The translations under genes and the position numbers were made by a program. A DNA stretch of 64,000 nt. It comes from Amorphochlora amoebiformis (Eukaryota; Cercozoa; Chlorarachniophyceae). The notes beneath the pieces were generated by a model. It worked only from the letters and a program-made list of their open reading frames with translations, was not told the DNA's origin and ran no database searches. This document shows positions 1 through 64,000 of the stretch, piece after piece (position 1 is the first letter of the stretch; each line of letters starts with the position of its first letter). The DNA lies in assembly GCA_054601695.1 (NCBI GenBank), contig BAAHQB010000110.1, forward strand, positions 248,001-312,000. Direction: 5' to 3'.

Positions 1-240
1 GATGCATCATCCATTCTCACACACGTACTTACAACAAATACCCCAGACCTAGTAGCATGTTCCATGCTTCAAAACCTCATCAACGGCTTCGAGCTTATCC
101 ACGGAACCCAGACACGTGCCACTCTCCTCCAAATTCTTGGCCGAAAGGCGCGACTTTATTTTTTCAAACTAATTCTTGAGACTACCCCAAACTTTGACCT
201 TAATGAAGTCTTAATCCTAAACCTAACTCCAACCTTCTAA
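1..240 (+). CDS. Possible partial coding exon at left edge
   Basis: Frame 1 is open from the window edge to TAA at 238-240. The first 55 codons look protein-like (NTPDLVACSMLQNLINGFE, TRATLLQILGRKA), while the last 15 are CCCTAA-type repeat. The reverse strand also has an open, plausible frame over 60-160. No family is recognised. A donor before the repeat (for example at GAA/GTCTTA near 208) is possible. Confidence 0.25.
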   Translation, partial: DASSILTHVLTTNTPDLVACSMLQNLINGFELIHGTQTRATLLQILGRKARLYFFKLILETTPNFDLNEVLILNLTPTF

Positions 241-319
241 CCCTAACCTCAACTCTCTAGAAAGCGATAGCGTTCAATCCCGAGGCTTCCCGAGTAGAGT
301 TTGCGAAGAACGCGAAGAA

Positions 320-443
320 AATTCTCGATCCTTTCTTTTCGCGATATTTTTCTGAATTTTTCGGGTACGAATTGGGAAGAGAATTCTAGATCCTTTTCTT
401 TTCGCGACATTTTTCTGAAATTTTTGGCTACGAATCGGGAAGA
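320..443. repeat. Two-copy tandem repeat, about 62 bp
   Basis: Two adjacent copies of a T-rich unit containing TTCTTTTCGCGA and TTTTTCTGAA, offset by 62 bp (ATTCTCG at 322, ATTCTAG at 384), differing by a few substitutions and indels. No function evident. Confidence 0.75.
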
Positions 444-552
444 AGGAAAAGGGAGATTCACTATGGTTGGGATACAAAAATGCAATATTACACAAAATGT
501 TTATATCATTATTCATATGTGTACACATATGAAGTTACATTCATAATACATG

Positions 553-589
553 CTTTCATAGAGGGGTTTGAGTATTGGAAGCGTTTCGA

Positions 590-590
<1 letters not shown>
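553..590 (+). pseudogene. Truncated copy of candidate exon 673-748
   Basis: TTTCATAG followed by AGGGGTTTGAGTATTGG and AAGCGTTTCGAGC resembles the acceptor and 5' part of the segment at 666-712. It then dissolves into (TA)n without a donor. Similarity is modest. Confidence 0.3.
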
Positions 591-646
<56 letters not shown>

Positions 647-672
647 CACATTTATATTATATACGTTTGTAG

Positions 673-748
673 AGGTTCGAAGAGTACAAGGATACTAGAG
701 GCGTTTTCAGCCTGCGTACCAACACATGCTCCTTCCCTGTCTCTTCAG
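673..748 (+). CDS. Candidate plus-strand exon
   Basis: An acceptor TTTGTAG and a donor CTTCAG/GTCACA bound an open 76-nt segment encoding [19 protein letters not shown] followed by PSLSLQ (entry phase 2, exit phase 0). A shorter, diverged copy of its 5' part lies at 553-590. Family unknown; it may belong to a gene upstream of the one starting at 5,581. Confidence 0.3.
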
Positions 749-790
749 GTCACAATAGCTTGTAATATACATGTTGATATATATATATAC

Positions 791-865
<75 letters not shown>

Positions 866-1093
866 ATGTACATATATATATATATATATATATTATATAT
901 GTTAGTATGTAAATATGCAGATCTATATATTATGTATATATATATATATATATATGTGTATGTATGTTATATATATATACGTACTATTCATATATAATAT
1001 ATCATGCTTATGGTGTCTAAGGTATTTACTCAAATGTACGTAGACACATTATATATATATATATATTATATATAAACAGACATATACATGTGA

Positions 1094-1125
<32 letters not shown>

Positions 1126-1235
1126 TATGTATCTCTAAGTATTCATATTCTCTTCTGCATTATCTAAATATACATACATTTCGAATAGTCAAGCTTTGAG
1201 CGATCTCTGATGGAGCTCAGCTACGACCCGAGCAC

Positions 1236-1576
1236 CTCGAAATCACCTAACTTTCGCCCCCGAAGGTCCTCAATAACCAAACTAACATGAATTCAATCTA
1301 ACTCTAATCCAGCTCTAACCATAAACCCTAACCTTTAACCCTACATATTCTCGAAATCACCTAACTTTTTCCCACAGAGATCCCCGACCAAACTAACACT
1401 AACGCAATCTAAATCCAATCTAGCCCTTAACAATAAATCCTAACCTTTAACCCTAAATATCCTCAAAATCACCTAACTTTCGCCCCCTAAGGTCCCCAGC
1501 CAAACTAACACTAATCAAATCTAAATCTAGTCCAGCTCTAAGCCATAAACCCTAACTTTTAACATTTGATTTTCAG
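1236..1576. repeat. Three-copy tandem repeat, about 113 bp
   Basis: Starts at about 1236, 1350 and 1462, each opening with CTCGAAATCACCTAACTTT (third copy CTCAAAATC) and closing with CCATAAACCCTAACCTTTAA-like sequence. The unit embeds CCCTAA motifs and ends next to the splice acceptor of the candidate exon at 1577. Confidence 0.75.
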
Positions 1577-1616
1577 CGTATTGACAGGATCCTTGCTGTT
1601 CTATAAAGGACATCTG
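1577..1616 (+). CDS. Candidate plus-strand exon
   Basis: A 40-nt segment sits between a strong acceptor (GATTTTCAG) and a strong donor (GTAAGA). One frame is open and reads VLTGSLLFYKGHL. The pyrimidine tract upstream consists of a diverged CCCTAA-type tandem repeat. It cannot be joined to neighbours with certainty. Confidence 0.35.
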
Positions 1617-1762
1617 GTAAGATGTTTGAATTATTTATCGTAGCATTATAGGCTAGGGTCAGGATAATGATTAGAGGTAGAATAAACGTAAGGTTAGGGC
1701 GTTAGGGTTAGGATTAGGGTTTTGGGAAGGAATGAGTTAGGGTTAGGGGAAGGATGGTGGGG

Positions 1763-1804
<42 letters not shown>

Positions 1805-1945
1805 GTGTGTGTGTGTGTGTATTTTTATGTTTGTATTTATGTATGTTTGTGCTGGTATATTAATATATATATATATATATATACATATATGTATGTATAT
1901 GTGTGTGTATATATATGTGTATATATATATATTTGTGTATATGTG

Positions 1946-1986
<41 letters not shown>

Positions 1987-2193
1987 CATATACATATATA
2001 TATATATGTGTACATATACAAATATATATATATATATGTATAATATTTATATATATATATATATATATATTTATCTATATATGTATATATACATATGTAT
2101 TTCTATGCTTACGTCTTATGTATATCCATATGTAAAAACATATCTATATGCAATCTTTATACAATTTAAATGTAACCCACTCTATAATTCCAG

Positions 2194-2339
2194 GTGTGTT
2201 GTCGCACATCAACCGCGATATGCGCCGAAATTTTCCGATTTTGCCGATTTCAGAATATAATTTTTCGGGCCGGTGGATCTCCAGCCCACGTGTCTCGTCA
2301 CTTGGGTATTCGAAGAAATATACGCGAAGTTTGTTGTAA
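2194..2339 (+). CDS. Candidate terminal exon
   Basis: After an acceptor ATTCCAG the frame [18 protein letters not shown], then [18 protein letters not shown], continues to TAA at 2337-2339. A second frame is also open ([15 protein letters not shown]), and an internal AG at 2251 could act as acceptor. It is unique sequence flanked by TA arrays. No family is recognised. Confidence 0.3.
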
Positions 2340-2372
2340 ATTATGAAAATGTGTACGTATATGTGTATGTTT

Positions 2373-2430
<58 letters not shown>

Positions 2431-2431
2431 G

Positions 2432-2477
<46 letters not shown>

Positions 2478-2647
2478 CATGCACGAATATATATATATAT
2501 ATAATATATATATATATATATGTATGTATGTATGCATGCACGAATATATATATATATATATAATGTATATCTATACATATATATATATAAATGTATGTAT
2601 GAATTTTCCTCATATGCATTAGATATGAATATATATTGATACATAAT

Positions 2648-2707
<60 letters not shown>

Positions 2708-2725
2708 TATATATATATATATATA

Positions 2726-2768
<43 letters not shown>

Positions 2769-2847
2769 ATATGTATCTATATATACATCAATACATATGT
2801 GTACATACATATATAAAACATATACATACATATATGAATATATACTA

Positions 2848-2889
<42 letters not shown>

Positions 2890-3348
2890 ACATATATATC
2901 TATGTATATATATTTATTTCTATCCTTATACGTTATACATATATATTTATTTCTATATATGTTTAGTGTTTCTAAGCAGTGATGAAACTGCCAATGGAGG
3001 AAAGAGGTATAAGACGTAATATATTTATACATATATATAAATATATATATATATTTATTTATTTATTTATATATAATATTTATGCATATGTATATATGTA
3101 CACTGTGTAAATATACGTAGAATATGCATGACATATGCATGTACCCACACCCGTGTAATATATCAAGCATGTAAGCATATAGTACATATATAAAATATAA
3201 TATATATATATATACATATATACATATACAAAATATACATACTATATGAAAAATGTATGTGTTTATTACGCATATAAAAAAATATACATGCATGTATATA
3301 ATATAATAATTTACAGATATGAATATATATACATGTGTGTAAATATGT

Positions 3349-3713
3349 ATATTGTTAGCAAAGCAGTCCCTCGGTATAGGGCGGGTAGTCCAGAGATTGG
3401 TTTAGTCTATTTCAATTTTGATAAACTGATTTTCACGAGATTTCAGCCAGTCCGCACGGTCATGTGCGACGGCTGACGTCACGTGAGCGTGACATGGCGC
3501 GTGACGTCATGTTCAAGCACACTCTCTGGAACCCGTTACTATCGGGTACTATAGGGTACTACCGAATGAGACGATCTCCAAGAATCTCCGGAATCTCCGG
3601 AACCTCCAGCGATCTCCAGCTATCTGTAGTATATGTAGGACGATATTTCAACACGTTATTGATATCTACTCTTGGAACTGTGTTACCTTACGCTATTTAT
3701 ATTGATGATTCAA
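3349..3713 (+). mobile_element. MITE-like repeat, copy 1 (diverged)
   Basis: Unique-looking 365-bp island bounded by TA-rich DNA. Its 3' half aligns by eye with the copies at 10,876 and 15,060 (CAACACGTTATTGATATCTACTC versus their matching section). It starts ATTGTTAGCAAAGCAG, like the TGTTAAC..CAG start of the others. It contains several TGACGTCA-like motifs (TGACGTCACG at 3475). No open reading frame for a transposase. Confidence 0.5.
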
Positions 3714-3722
3714 CAATTTATG

Positions 3723-3873
<151 letters not shown>

Positions 3874-3900
3874 CATATATGTATGTATGCACATACACGA

Positions 3901-3938
<38 letters not shown>

Positions 3939-4069
3939 TCGTGTATACACATGCATTTATATGTGTATATATGCGTATATATATGCATATACACATAAAT
4001 GTACATACATCTATTTATATAGTATACATATACATGTATCTATATATATACTTGATGTACATACCAAAG

Positions 4070-4145
4070 TATTGGATAATGGCAGTAGTGTATTGATGCG
4101 TCGTACGAGACGGCCGCTACAACTCTTGTGTGTTGCCTTCAACAG
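4070..4145 (+). CDS. Candidate plus-strand exon
   Basis: Between acceptor ACCAAAG and donor AACAG/GTTCGA lies a 76-nt open segment, [19 protein letters not shown] then CVAFN (entry phase 1, exit phase 2). The minus strand is also open and has a consensus GTATGT donor at 4053, so the strand is undecided. Confidence 0.3.
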
Positions 4146-4193
4146 GTTCGAGAATATATATTTATATATATATATATGTATGTATATGTACAC

Positions 4194-4258
<65 letters not shown>

Positions 4259-4444
4259 ATATATATATTTACATATATACATATATATATATATAATATA
4301 TATATGTATGTATGTATTTATATATATATATATGTATATATTATATGTATATATATGTAATTATATACATAAACATGTACTTACATATTTATATATATAT
4401 ATATATATTGGTAATATATGTTCTTTTATGTTATAATACATATG

Positions 4445-4483
<39 letters not shown>

Positions 4484-4502
4484 ATATTGTATTTGTCTAT
4501 AG

Positions 4503-4537
4503 AGATGGATATATTTGTAGACATACGTATGTAAAAG
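4503..4537 (+). CDS. Candidate plus-strand micro-exon
   Basis: A 35-nt segment between TATAG and GTATGT reads DGYICRHTYVK. It fits in phase after the candidate exon at 4070-4145. Evidence is limited to splice signals and phase. Confidence 0.2.
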
Positions 4538-4594
4538 GTATGTATATCCATAGTGCGTGCGCTAGAATGAGGCCTGTTATAATTGCTATAATAT

Positions 4595-4662
<68 letters not shown>

Positions 4663-4740
4663 GTACGTATATTATATCTATATATATATGTATATATATA
4701 TAATATACAGCTTCTTATGCATATGTGTACTTGAGGGAAG

Positions 4741-5022
4741 GCTGTCTGAGATGAAGAAAGGAGAATCTATGGAAATTTCTCCTTACTTAATCCCAAGGAT
4801 AAAGGTACTATGCAATCTATGGAATTTTCTCCTTATTTAATCCCAAGGATAAAGGTACTATTATACGAAGGAGAGTCTGTAGAATTTCTCCTTATTTAAT
4901 CTCAACGATAAGCGTACTATATAATCTATGGAATTTCTCCTTATTTAATCCCAAGGATAAAGGTACTATTATATGGGAGGAGAATCTTGGAATTTTCTCC
5001 TTATTTAATCCAAGGATAAAAA
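4741..5022. repeat. Minisatellite with alternating 50/60-bp units
   Basis: Five units of the type AATCTATGGAATTTTCTCC, TTATTTAATCCCAAGG, ATAAAGGTACTAT start at about 4764, 4814, 4874, 4923 and 4983. Spacing alternates 50, 60, 49, 60 bp because every second unit carries an extra GAAGGAGA-type segment, so the higher-order period is about 110 bp. Confidence 0.8.
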
Positions 5023-5080
5023 TGTATATATACATGTCTGTGTACGGTATATGTACATCTAACATGCATATAAAATTATG

Positions 5081-5137
<57 letters not shown>

Positions 5138-5212
5138 TATATATATATATATATATATGTATGTATATATATATATGTATGTATGTATATGTTTATATAA
5201 GTAAATATATAC

Positions 5213-5268
<56 letters not shown>

Positions 5269-5379
5269 GATATATATATATACATATATATATTCATACA
5301 ATTTAAATCTCACATATCTGGGAAAATCCACAAACTGACCTATATTCTTCAAATTCTCTGTCTATTCCCCTCCTTATTC

Positions 5380-5468
5380 CTCTCCCTTCACTCTGTGTCT
5401 CTCTCTTCCCTCTCTGTCTCTCTCTTCCCTCTCTCTCTCTTCCCTCTCTCTCTCTCTCCTCCTCTCTA

Positions 5469-5515
<47 letters not shown>

Positions 5516-5580
5516 TCCTCTCTCTCTCTTCCCTCTCTATCTCTCTCTCTCTCTTCTCTTCCTTCCTCCCCCTCTTTCAG
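5380..5580 (+). repeat. (CT)n pyrimidine tract ending at a splice acceptor
   Basis: About 200 bp of almost pure C and T (CTCTCT with TTCC interruptions) runs straight into CTTTCAG at 5580, the acceptor of the first exon of the unknown plus-strand gene. It is a microsatellite that doubles as an extreme polypyrimidine tract. Confidence 0.8.
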
Positions 5581-13931
<8,351 letters not shown>

Positions 13932-14646
13932 ACTACGGAATGTAACGTATGGCTGGATAATAGAAGTTGAAATTCAGAAGACTGACCCATTAATTAAGAC
14001 TAGAAGTAACATTGTATCCGATGCGGCGTACTCTGGATATATACATGCATTCTAGGCATTGCTCTATATACTGACCATAAAAATACATGTCACGACACCA
14101 TATATTTAGATCGATTGTAACGCGGGTTATATCTAGTCTACTAGTCTAGTCTAATATTCTACTAGCTAGAAATCCCGTGATAATCATGATCTAGATGATG
14201 ATAGAACCTTGACTGGCTTGAACTAGTTTGAAGCTCACATATCTGTCTATACTATAGACTCTACACTCTCTAGCTCTGCACTAGATATATGTGATATATC
14301 TGAATTTACTAGATATAGCTAGAATAGCTGAGTATAACCTAGATAATCGTTATCTAGGTTATCTAGGTTATACTGAATCTATACTGAATACAGACCAATG
14401 ATCTAGATGATATAGTACTAGTAGATGTCTAGGATGTACTAGTACAGTAGTAGTACTAGTAGTACTCGGAGTCAACTACTATTTCAATTCAAAGATCAAG
14501 CAGATTTCTCACGGCCGCGCACGTTTCAACAAATATTGAACTTTTGAGACAATGTTAAACATTGAAACTTAAATTATACAGGCTAAGTTCTGATGATCTA
14601 GATGATGGTGATTTAGTTTAATCTACACGTGTTCCAGGCAGATTCG
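13932..14646. other. Convergent spacer, CTAG-rich
   Basis: Unique sequence with almost no TA arrays, between the stop of the unknown plus gene and the DNAH1 stop. CTAG and ACTAGT strings are very frequent (for example 14,140-14,170 and 14,425-14,465). No exon recognised. Confidence 0.6.
14334..14362. terminator. Perfect 13-bp hairpin downstream of DNAH1
   Basis: Arms ATAACCTAGATAA and TTATCTAGGTTAT are exact reverse complements around a TCG loop, followed by a further TCTAGGTTAT copy. It lies about 285 bp past the DNAH1 stop. A role in 3'-end formation is only a guess. Confidence 0.35.
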
Positions 14647-47655
<33,009 letters not shown>

Positions 47656-48312
47656 ATCACCTATATGTCGAATATGTGAGCTTGATTTTCTCTGAGTCAG
47701 AAATAGGTACCTATGGACGGACGAATCCGATTTTTGAACTCCCTCCGTCGTCGAGTTGTAGTCGCGGGGTGGACGCGTGTTCTCCTTTAGGTAGCCGAAA
47801 CGGGCGTTGGGCAGCCAAGACAGCCGGGTAACAGAACACCAATATGTCAAGGTATCTCGAGTTACAACAAATATTATCTCGCTCTGTGAATGAAATATTC
47901 TATCATAAGGAGTATTACAGCTGGTTCTCCTAAGAAGAACAATGCCTCCAAACCCATTACACAAACCCAAGTTTGTGCAAATACATCGTAGTTTTTGTGA
48001 TTGTGCTGTATTTCCAAGGCTGATATCTGAGGTGTAAACAAAGTCAGGGCTCTGAGCTCGGCTGTTAGCTTTAGCTGTAGTTAGGGTCTAACCGGACATG
48101 GGTTCCTCGGGTTCTGAAGAGCTGTGCTCCCTATCCGCTTTCATTTCAGTTCGAGTTTTCGGCGTCTTGCAGGCAATCCTTGTGCACGATACCGGTTGCC
48201 AACTCTCATAACACGCCTCAACTCCAGGAGAAGTAGCTTAAGGGTAGAGATGAGTCCCATTCAACGACCAGCATATTGGACCTGAAAACTACGCTTCGTA
48301 AGGTTATCTAGA
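47656..48312. other. Divergent spacer between DNAH1 and the YIP1 region
   Basis: A mostly unique, TA-array-free stretch separates the DNAH1 start (minus) from the candidate YIP1 start (plus), so it may hold a shared promoter. No TATA box or other defined element could be assigned. The part at 47,656-47,970 stays open in the DNAH1 frame and may be coding. A short plus-strand frame beginning with ATG at about 48,098 (MGSSGSEEL...) runs 37 codons and could be an alternative first exon of the plus gene. Confidence 0.4.
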
Positions 48313-49485
48313 ATGTTTGGGAATGGTCAGAAATCTTTTTTCTATAATCCCACTGTACCGGTTCTTTCCTCCGCTGAATCTCAATTTGACTTTTATGCTT
48401 GATCTGCCCGGCATCAAATGGTGAATCTTCTTGCTGCCTTCACCTTCTGAAGATTCAGAACAGATTAACAATTCAACAACATTCCATATTAATAATTCAA
48501 TAACACTCCATAGCAAGTTGTATGATGAAGACAAGGGTGCTTTTTATGGTCTTTCCCATCAAGTCAAAAGGCTCATCGAATAGGTACTAGAAAGTCAAAC
48601 CCTCCCCTTGTGCACAAAAAAATAAGAGTTAATCTCTTTAAACTCAATCTGAGTAGGAAACGAATCAAAGCACGCAATGCCATGCACCCACAACCCTCTC
48701 CACCCTCTTTGCCGGGAATATGTGCTTGAACGGTTCTGAAGTGGATAAAAAAGCCGACAAATTGATGTTCACATTATGTATTCGAAATGGATATAAGATA
48801 TATCCTTTTCCATATTATATGCAATATTGGATATGACATATATTAAGATAGGATATGTACAACAATATTCGAAAACTTCGGCATCAAGGTGCCTTGCGTC
48901 AACCCCAAGGTCCCCGAACCATCCCCCCCCCCGTTTTCCCTACACTAAGTACCTCAATTCTGCCCTCATGATTACTCAGATTCATATGGACGACGATTTC
49001 AAGGCAAGTTTCACCAATATAACATCAGAATCCGCCTCAATATCCCAGTTTCCCTTCGCTTAGAAATGACGTATGTCTACAAAGTATGCATGATTCGTGG
49101 TAATCACGAATGTACACCATTTTACGGCCGGACTATACACGTATGCATGGTCAGAACACGAGCTCCCTCTACCCAAACTCACCCACGTCCCAACATACAT
49201 ACCGAACACGAAAGCAAACCAAAGGCCGTAAGAAATCCTGTCCAAACTGAGCACTGAAGACTTGAATCCATACTAGTTTGAGAGCAGTCCGGGCGAAGAC
49301 CCACTTCTGGCCAACTCCGATGAGTTGCCCTGGCACACCCAAGACCCCAACTCGTTTTCGCAGCCGGAGAATACCTACAACCCTTACCCTACAGCAGATC
49401 CCTCTAGTTTTGGCGGGAACATTGGGGGAAGCATTGGAGGGGGAATGGGAGGGGGAGGGTATAGCAATTCTTCGGGAATGAGAGG
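48313..49485 (+). CDS. Candidate N-terminal exons of the YIP1 gene
   Basis: Five coding-looking segments precede the secure YIP1 exons. They are 48313-48360 ([16 protein letters not shown]), a segment ending at 48909 ([14 protein letters not shown]), 48950-49003 (a GC donor, AAG then GCAAGT), 49029-49070 ([14 protein letters not shown], donor GTATGT) and 49277-49485 ([21 protein letters not shown], Gly-rich end). The last four connect in phase 0. Asn/Tyr/Pro/Gly-rich disordered N-termini are typical of YIP1 proteins. Exon 49277-49485 exits in phase 2 (or meets TAA at 49487), while the next secure exon needs phase 0. Either a small exon is unseen or these exons belong to a separate gene. The part around 48,305-48,440 also has a plausible reading frame on the minus strand. 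Confidence 0.5.
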
Positions 49486-49526
49486 GTAATGTGTGTGTGT
49501 GTATGTGTGTTTGTGTGTGTTCATGC

Positions 49527-49728
<202 letters not shown>

Positions 49729-49903
49729 TATAAATATATATATTATATATATATATATATATATGTATGTATCTCTATGTTAATATAAATATATAAATAT
49801 ATTTATATACATATATATATATATATGTGTGTGTGTGTAAAATACATATACATACACATAAATAAATAAATACATATAGATACACATATATTTTTTACAC
49901 ATA

Positions 49904-49938
<35 letters not shown>

Positions 49939-49942
49939 GCAT

Positions 49943-49973
<31 letters not shown>

Positions 49974-50035
49974 TTATATGTATATAATATATAATACATA
50001 TATATATATATATATAATATAGAAAAATATGTATA

Positions 50036-50067
<32 letters not shown>

Positions 50068-50296
50068 AAAATATATTTTCATACATATAAATAAATAAAT
50101 ACACATAGATATACACGTGTATAGAAAATATATATGTATGTATGTATATATATATATATATATAATATATAGAAAAAATATGTACATTAAATATATGTAT
50201 GTATGTATGTATAGATGTAGATATATATATATATATAAATATGTATGTACATTGTCTATATGTGTGTTTCTATATGAATATATAACGATATTATAT

Positions 50297-50338
<42 letters not shown>

Positions 50339-50355
50339 ACTTATATATATATATA

Positions 50356-50396
<41 letters not shown>

Positions 50397-50418
50397 ATAT
50401 ATGTACATGTATATTATG

Positions 50419-50459
<41 letters not shown>

Positions 50460-50512
50460 GGTAAATATATGTATATGTGTGTATATATGTATATATAGGA
50501 ATATATATAATA

Positions 50513-50684
<172 letters not shown>

Positions 50685-50767
50685 TGTATATATAGTGTAC
50701 AATATGCTTATGCACGTAATATATAGCTTTATGCTTTTATTTCCCGTTTTTCTCGTGAGATTTAATT

Positions 50768-50825
<58 letters not shown>

Positions 50826-51063
50826 TATGTATATATATATTTAGATATATATATATATATATATATATATATCATATATATATATACACACACATATTAT
50901 ACACATATATATATATATAGATGAACGTATTATGTATGCATTGGTATACATAAATACATAAATATATAAATATCTATATACACAAATATATACATATATA
51001 TACATACAATCCATCTGTTATAACATACATATTCATCATTCAAGATATCTAACCCTAACCTAG

Positions 51064-55889
<4,826 letters not shown>

Positions 55890-56372
55890 GCTGGCCTATA
55901 TATGATTATACCAGCCTGCAGCCACGTGCACAGAAGTTAGCGTATATTGCAATTGCGCCCGGTGAATTCATTAAGTTCTGAATACTAGTAGATTCAAATT
56001 ATATTAATTATGTCCCTAGCCTAGATTCAGCACTGAAAGTAGTATTCATGGCAGTTTGCAATCTCTCTAATCTCCAGACATAGCACCACTTTTAAGTAAC
56101 CCTAGCAGTGCCAGGTAATTAATTAATGCTTACTTGTATATTGATGTACATACTAATACATTAATGTCACTAGGTCAGTCCATTTGTATATGATCATGAA
56201 TATACTGGGCACTAGCTAGACTACACTCAATTCAATTCAAAGTATATATACTAGTATAAATAACTTGAAGGTAGTGATTAAGAGGAGGTTGGCTCGTGGG
56301 TGCGGCTTGATCGCGCGTTATATTATAAGAATTATACTAGTATATGCACATATACGCATATATATCTATCTA

Positions 56373-56414
<42 letters not shown>

Positions 56415-56486
56415 AGCTCTAGAGGCTGGCGTGGCGATCATTAGTCAAACACTTCATAGCCTAAATCTAGTGGACAGCTACTAGAG
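55890..56486. other. Convergent spacer between YIP1 and RABGGTB
   Basis: About 600 bp between two 3' ends. It is low in TA arrays except near 56,365-56,406, and rich in CTAG tetranucleotides such as ACTAGT. No coding exon or RNA gene is visible. Polyadenylation signals must lie here for both genes, but none is distinctive. It shares the short string TCAATTCAAAG with the other convergent spacer (around 14,485). Confidence 0.6.

Positions 56487-64000
<7,514 letters not shown>

Noticed and set aside
575-997. Long open frames of Tyr-Ile-Tyr-Ile in all six frames throughout the window
   Set aside because: They are (TA)n microsatellites, which lack stops in the ATA/TAT phase; they have no family motifs and overlap on both strands.
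49278-49481. 67-codon ORF starting [11 protein letters not shown]
   Set aside because: It is a shifted reading of the candidate exon 49277-49485, whose NSDELPW...Gly-rich frame has better composition and a splice acceptor.

Overview
This window comes from the nuclear genome of a flagellated unicellular eukaryote, probably a protist or alga. Its genes are cut into very many short exons by introns made largely of (TA)n. The genes recognised are an axonemal dynein heavy chain, a Golgi/ER YIP1-family membrane protein and the Rab geranylgeranyltransferase beta subunit. Splicing is GT-AG (one possible GC donor) and stops are standard. TTAGGG/CCCTAA-like repeats are scattered through the window. The lineage cannot be named from the sequence. 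Exons are near-balanced in base composition while introns and spacers are mostly TA dinucleotide arrays, so most long open frames (strings of Tyr-Ile) are microsatellite artefacts.

Layout, left to right. (1) 1-5,580: repeats with a few weak plus-strand candidate exons. (2) 5,581-13,931, plus strand: a 12-exon gene of unknown function, about 213 aa, supported by splice sites and continuous phase. (3) 13,932-14,646: convergent, CTAG-rich intergenic stretch with a hairpin. (4) 14,647-47,655, minus strand: a complete DNAH1-type dynein heavy chain reconstructed as 70 exons (12,510 coding nt, 4,169 aa from the chosen start). (5) 47,656-48,312: divergent spacer. (6) 48,313-55,889, plus strand: a YIP1/YIPF5 gene; the last eight exons are secure, the N-terminal exons tentative. 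(7) 55,890-56,486: convergent spacer. (8) 56,487-63,419, minus strand: RABGGTB, 13 exons, with the N-terminal exons beyond the right edge.

The main unusual signal is how these genes are built. Truncated copies of single exons lie in the introns beside the intact exon in RABGGTB, YIP1 and the unknown plus-strand gene, separated from it by (TA)n. TA arrays run directly into splice sites. CCCTAA-type telomere-like repeats serve as the pyrimidine tract of several 3' splice sites. In DNAH1, 55 of 69 introns are phase 0 and about half of the exons start with GT after an AG. Together these suggest ongoing intron turnover and local exon duplication driven by microsatellites. A MITE-like repeat (three copies), a 21-bp telomere-derived satellite and a 33-bp CACGTG minisatellite complete the picture.

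All exon calls were made by eye from splice sites, phase continuity and remembered family motifs; no search or alignment was run.
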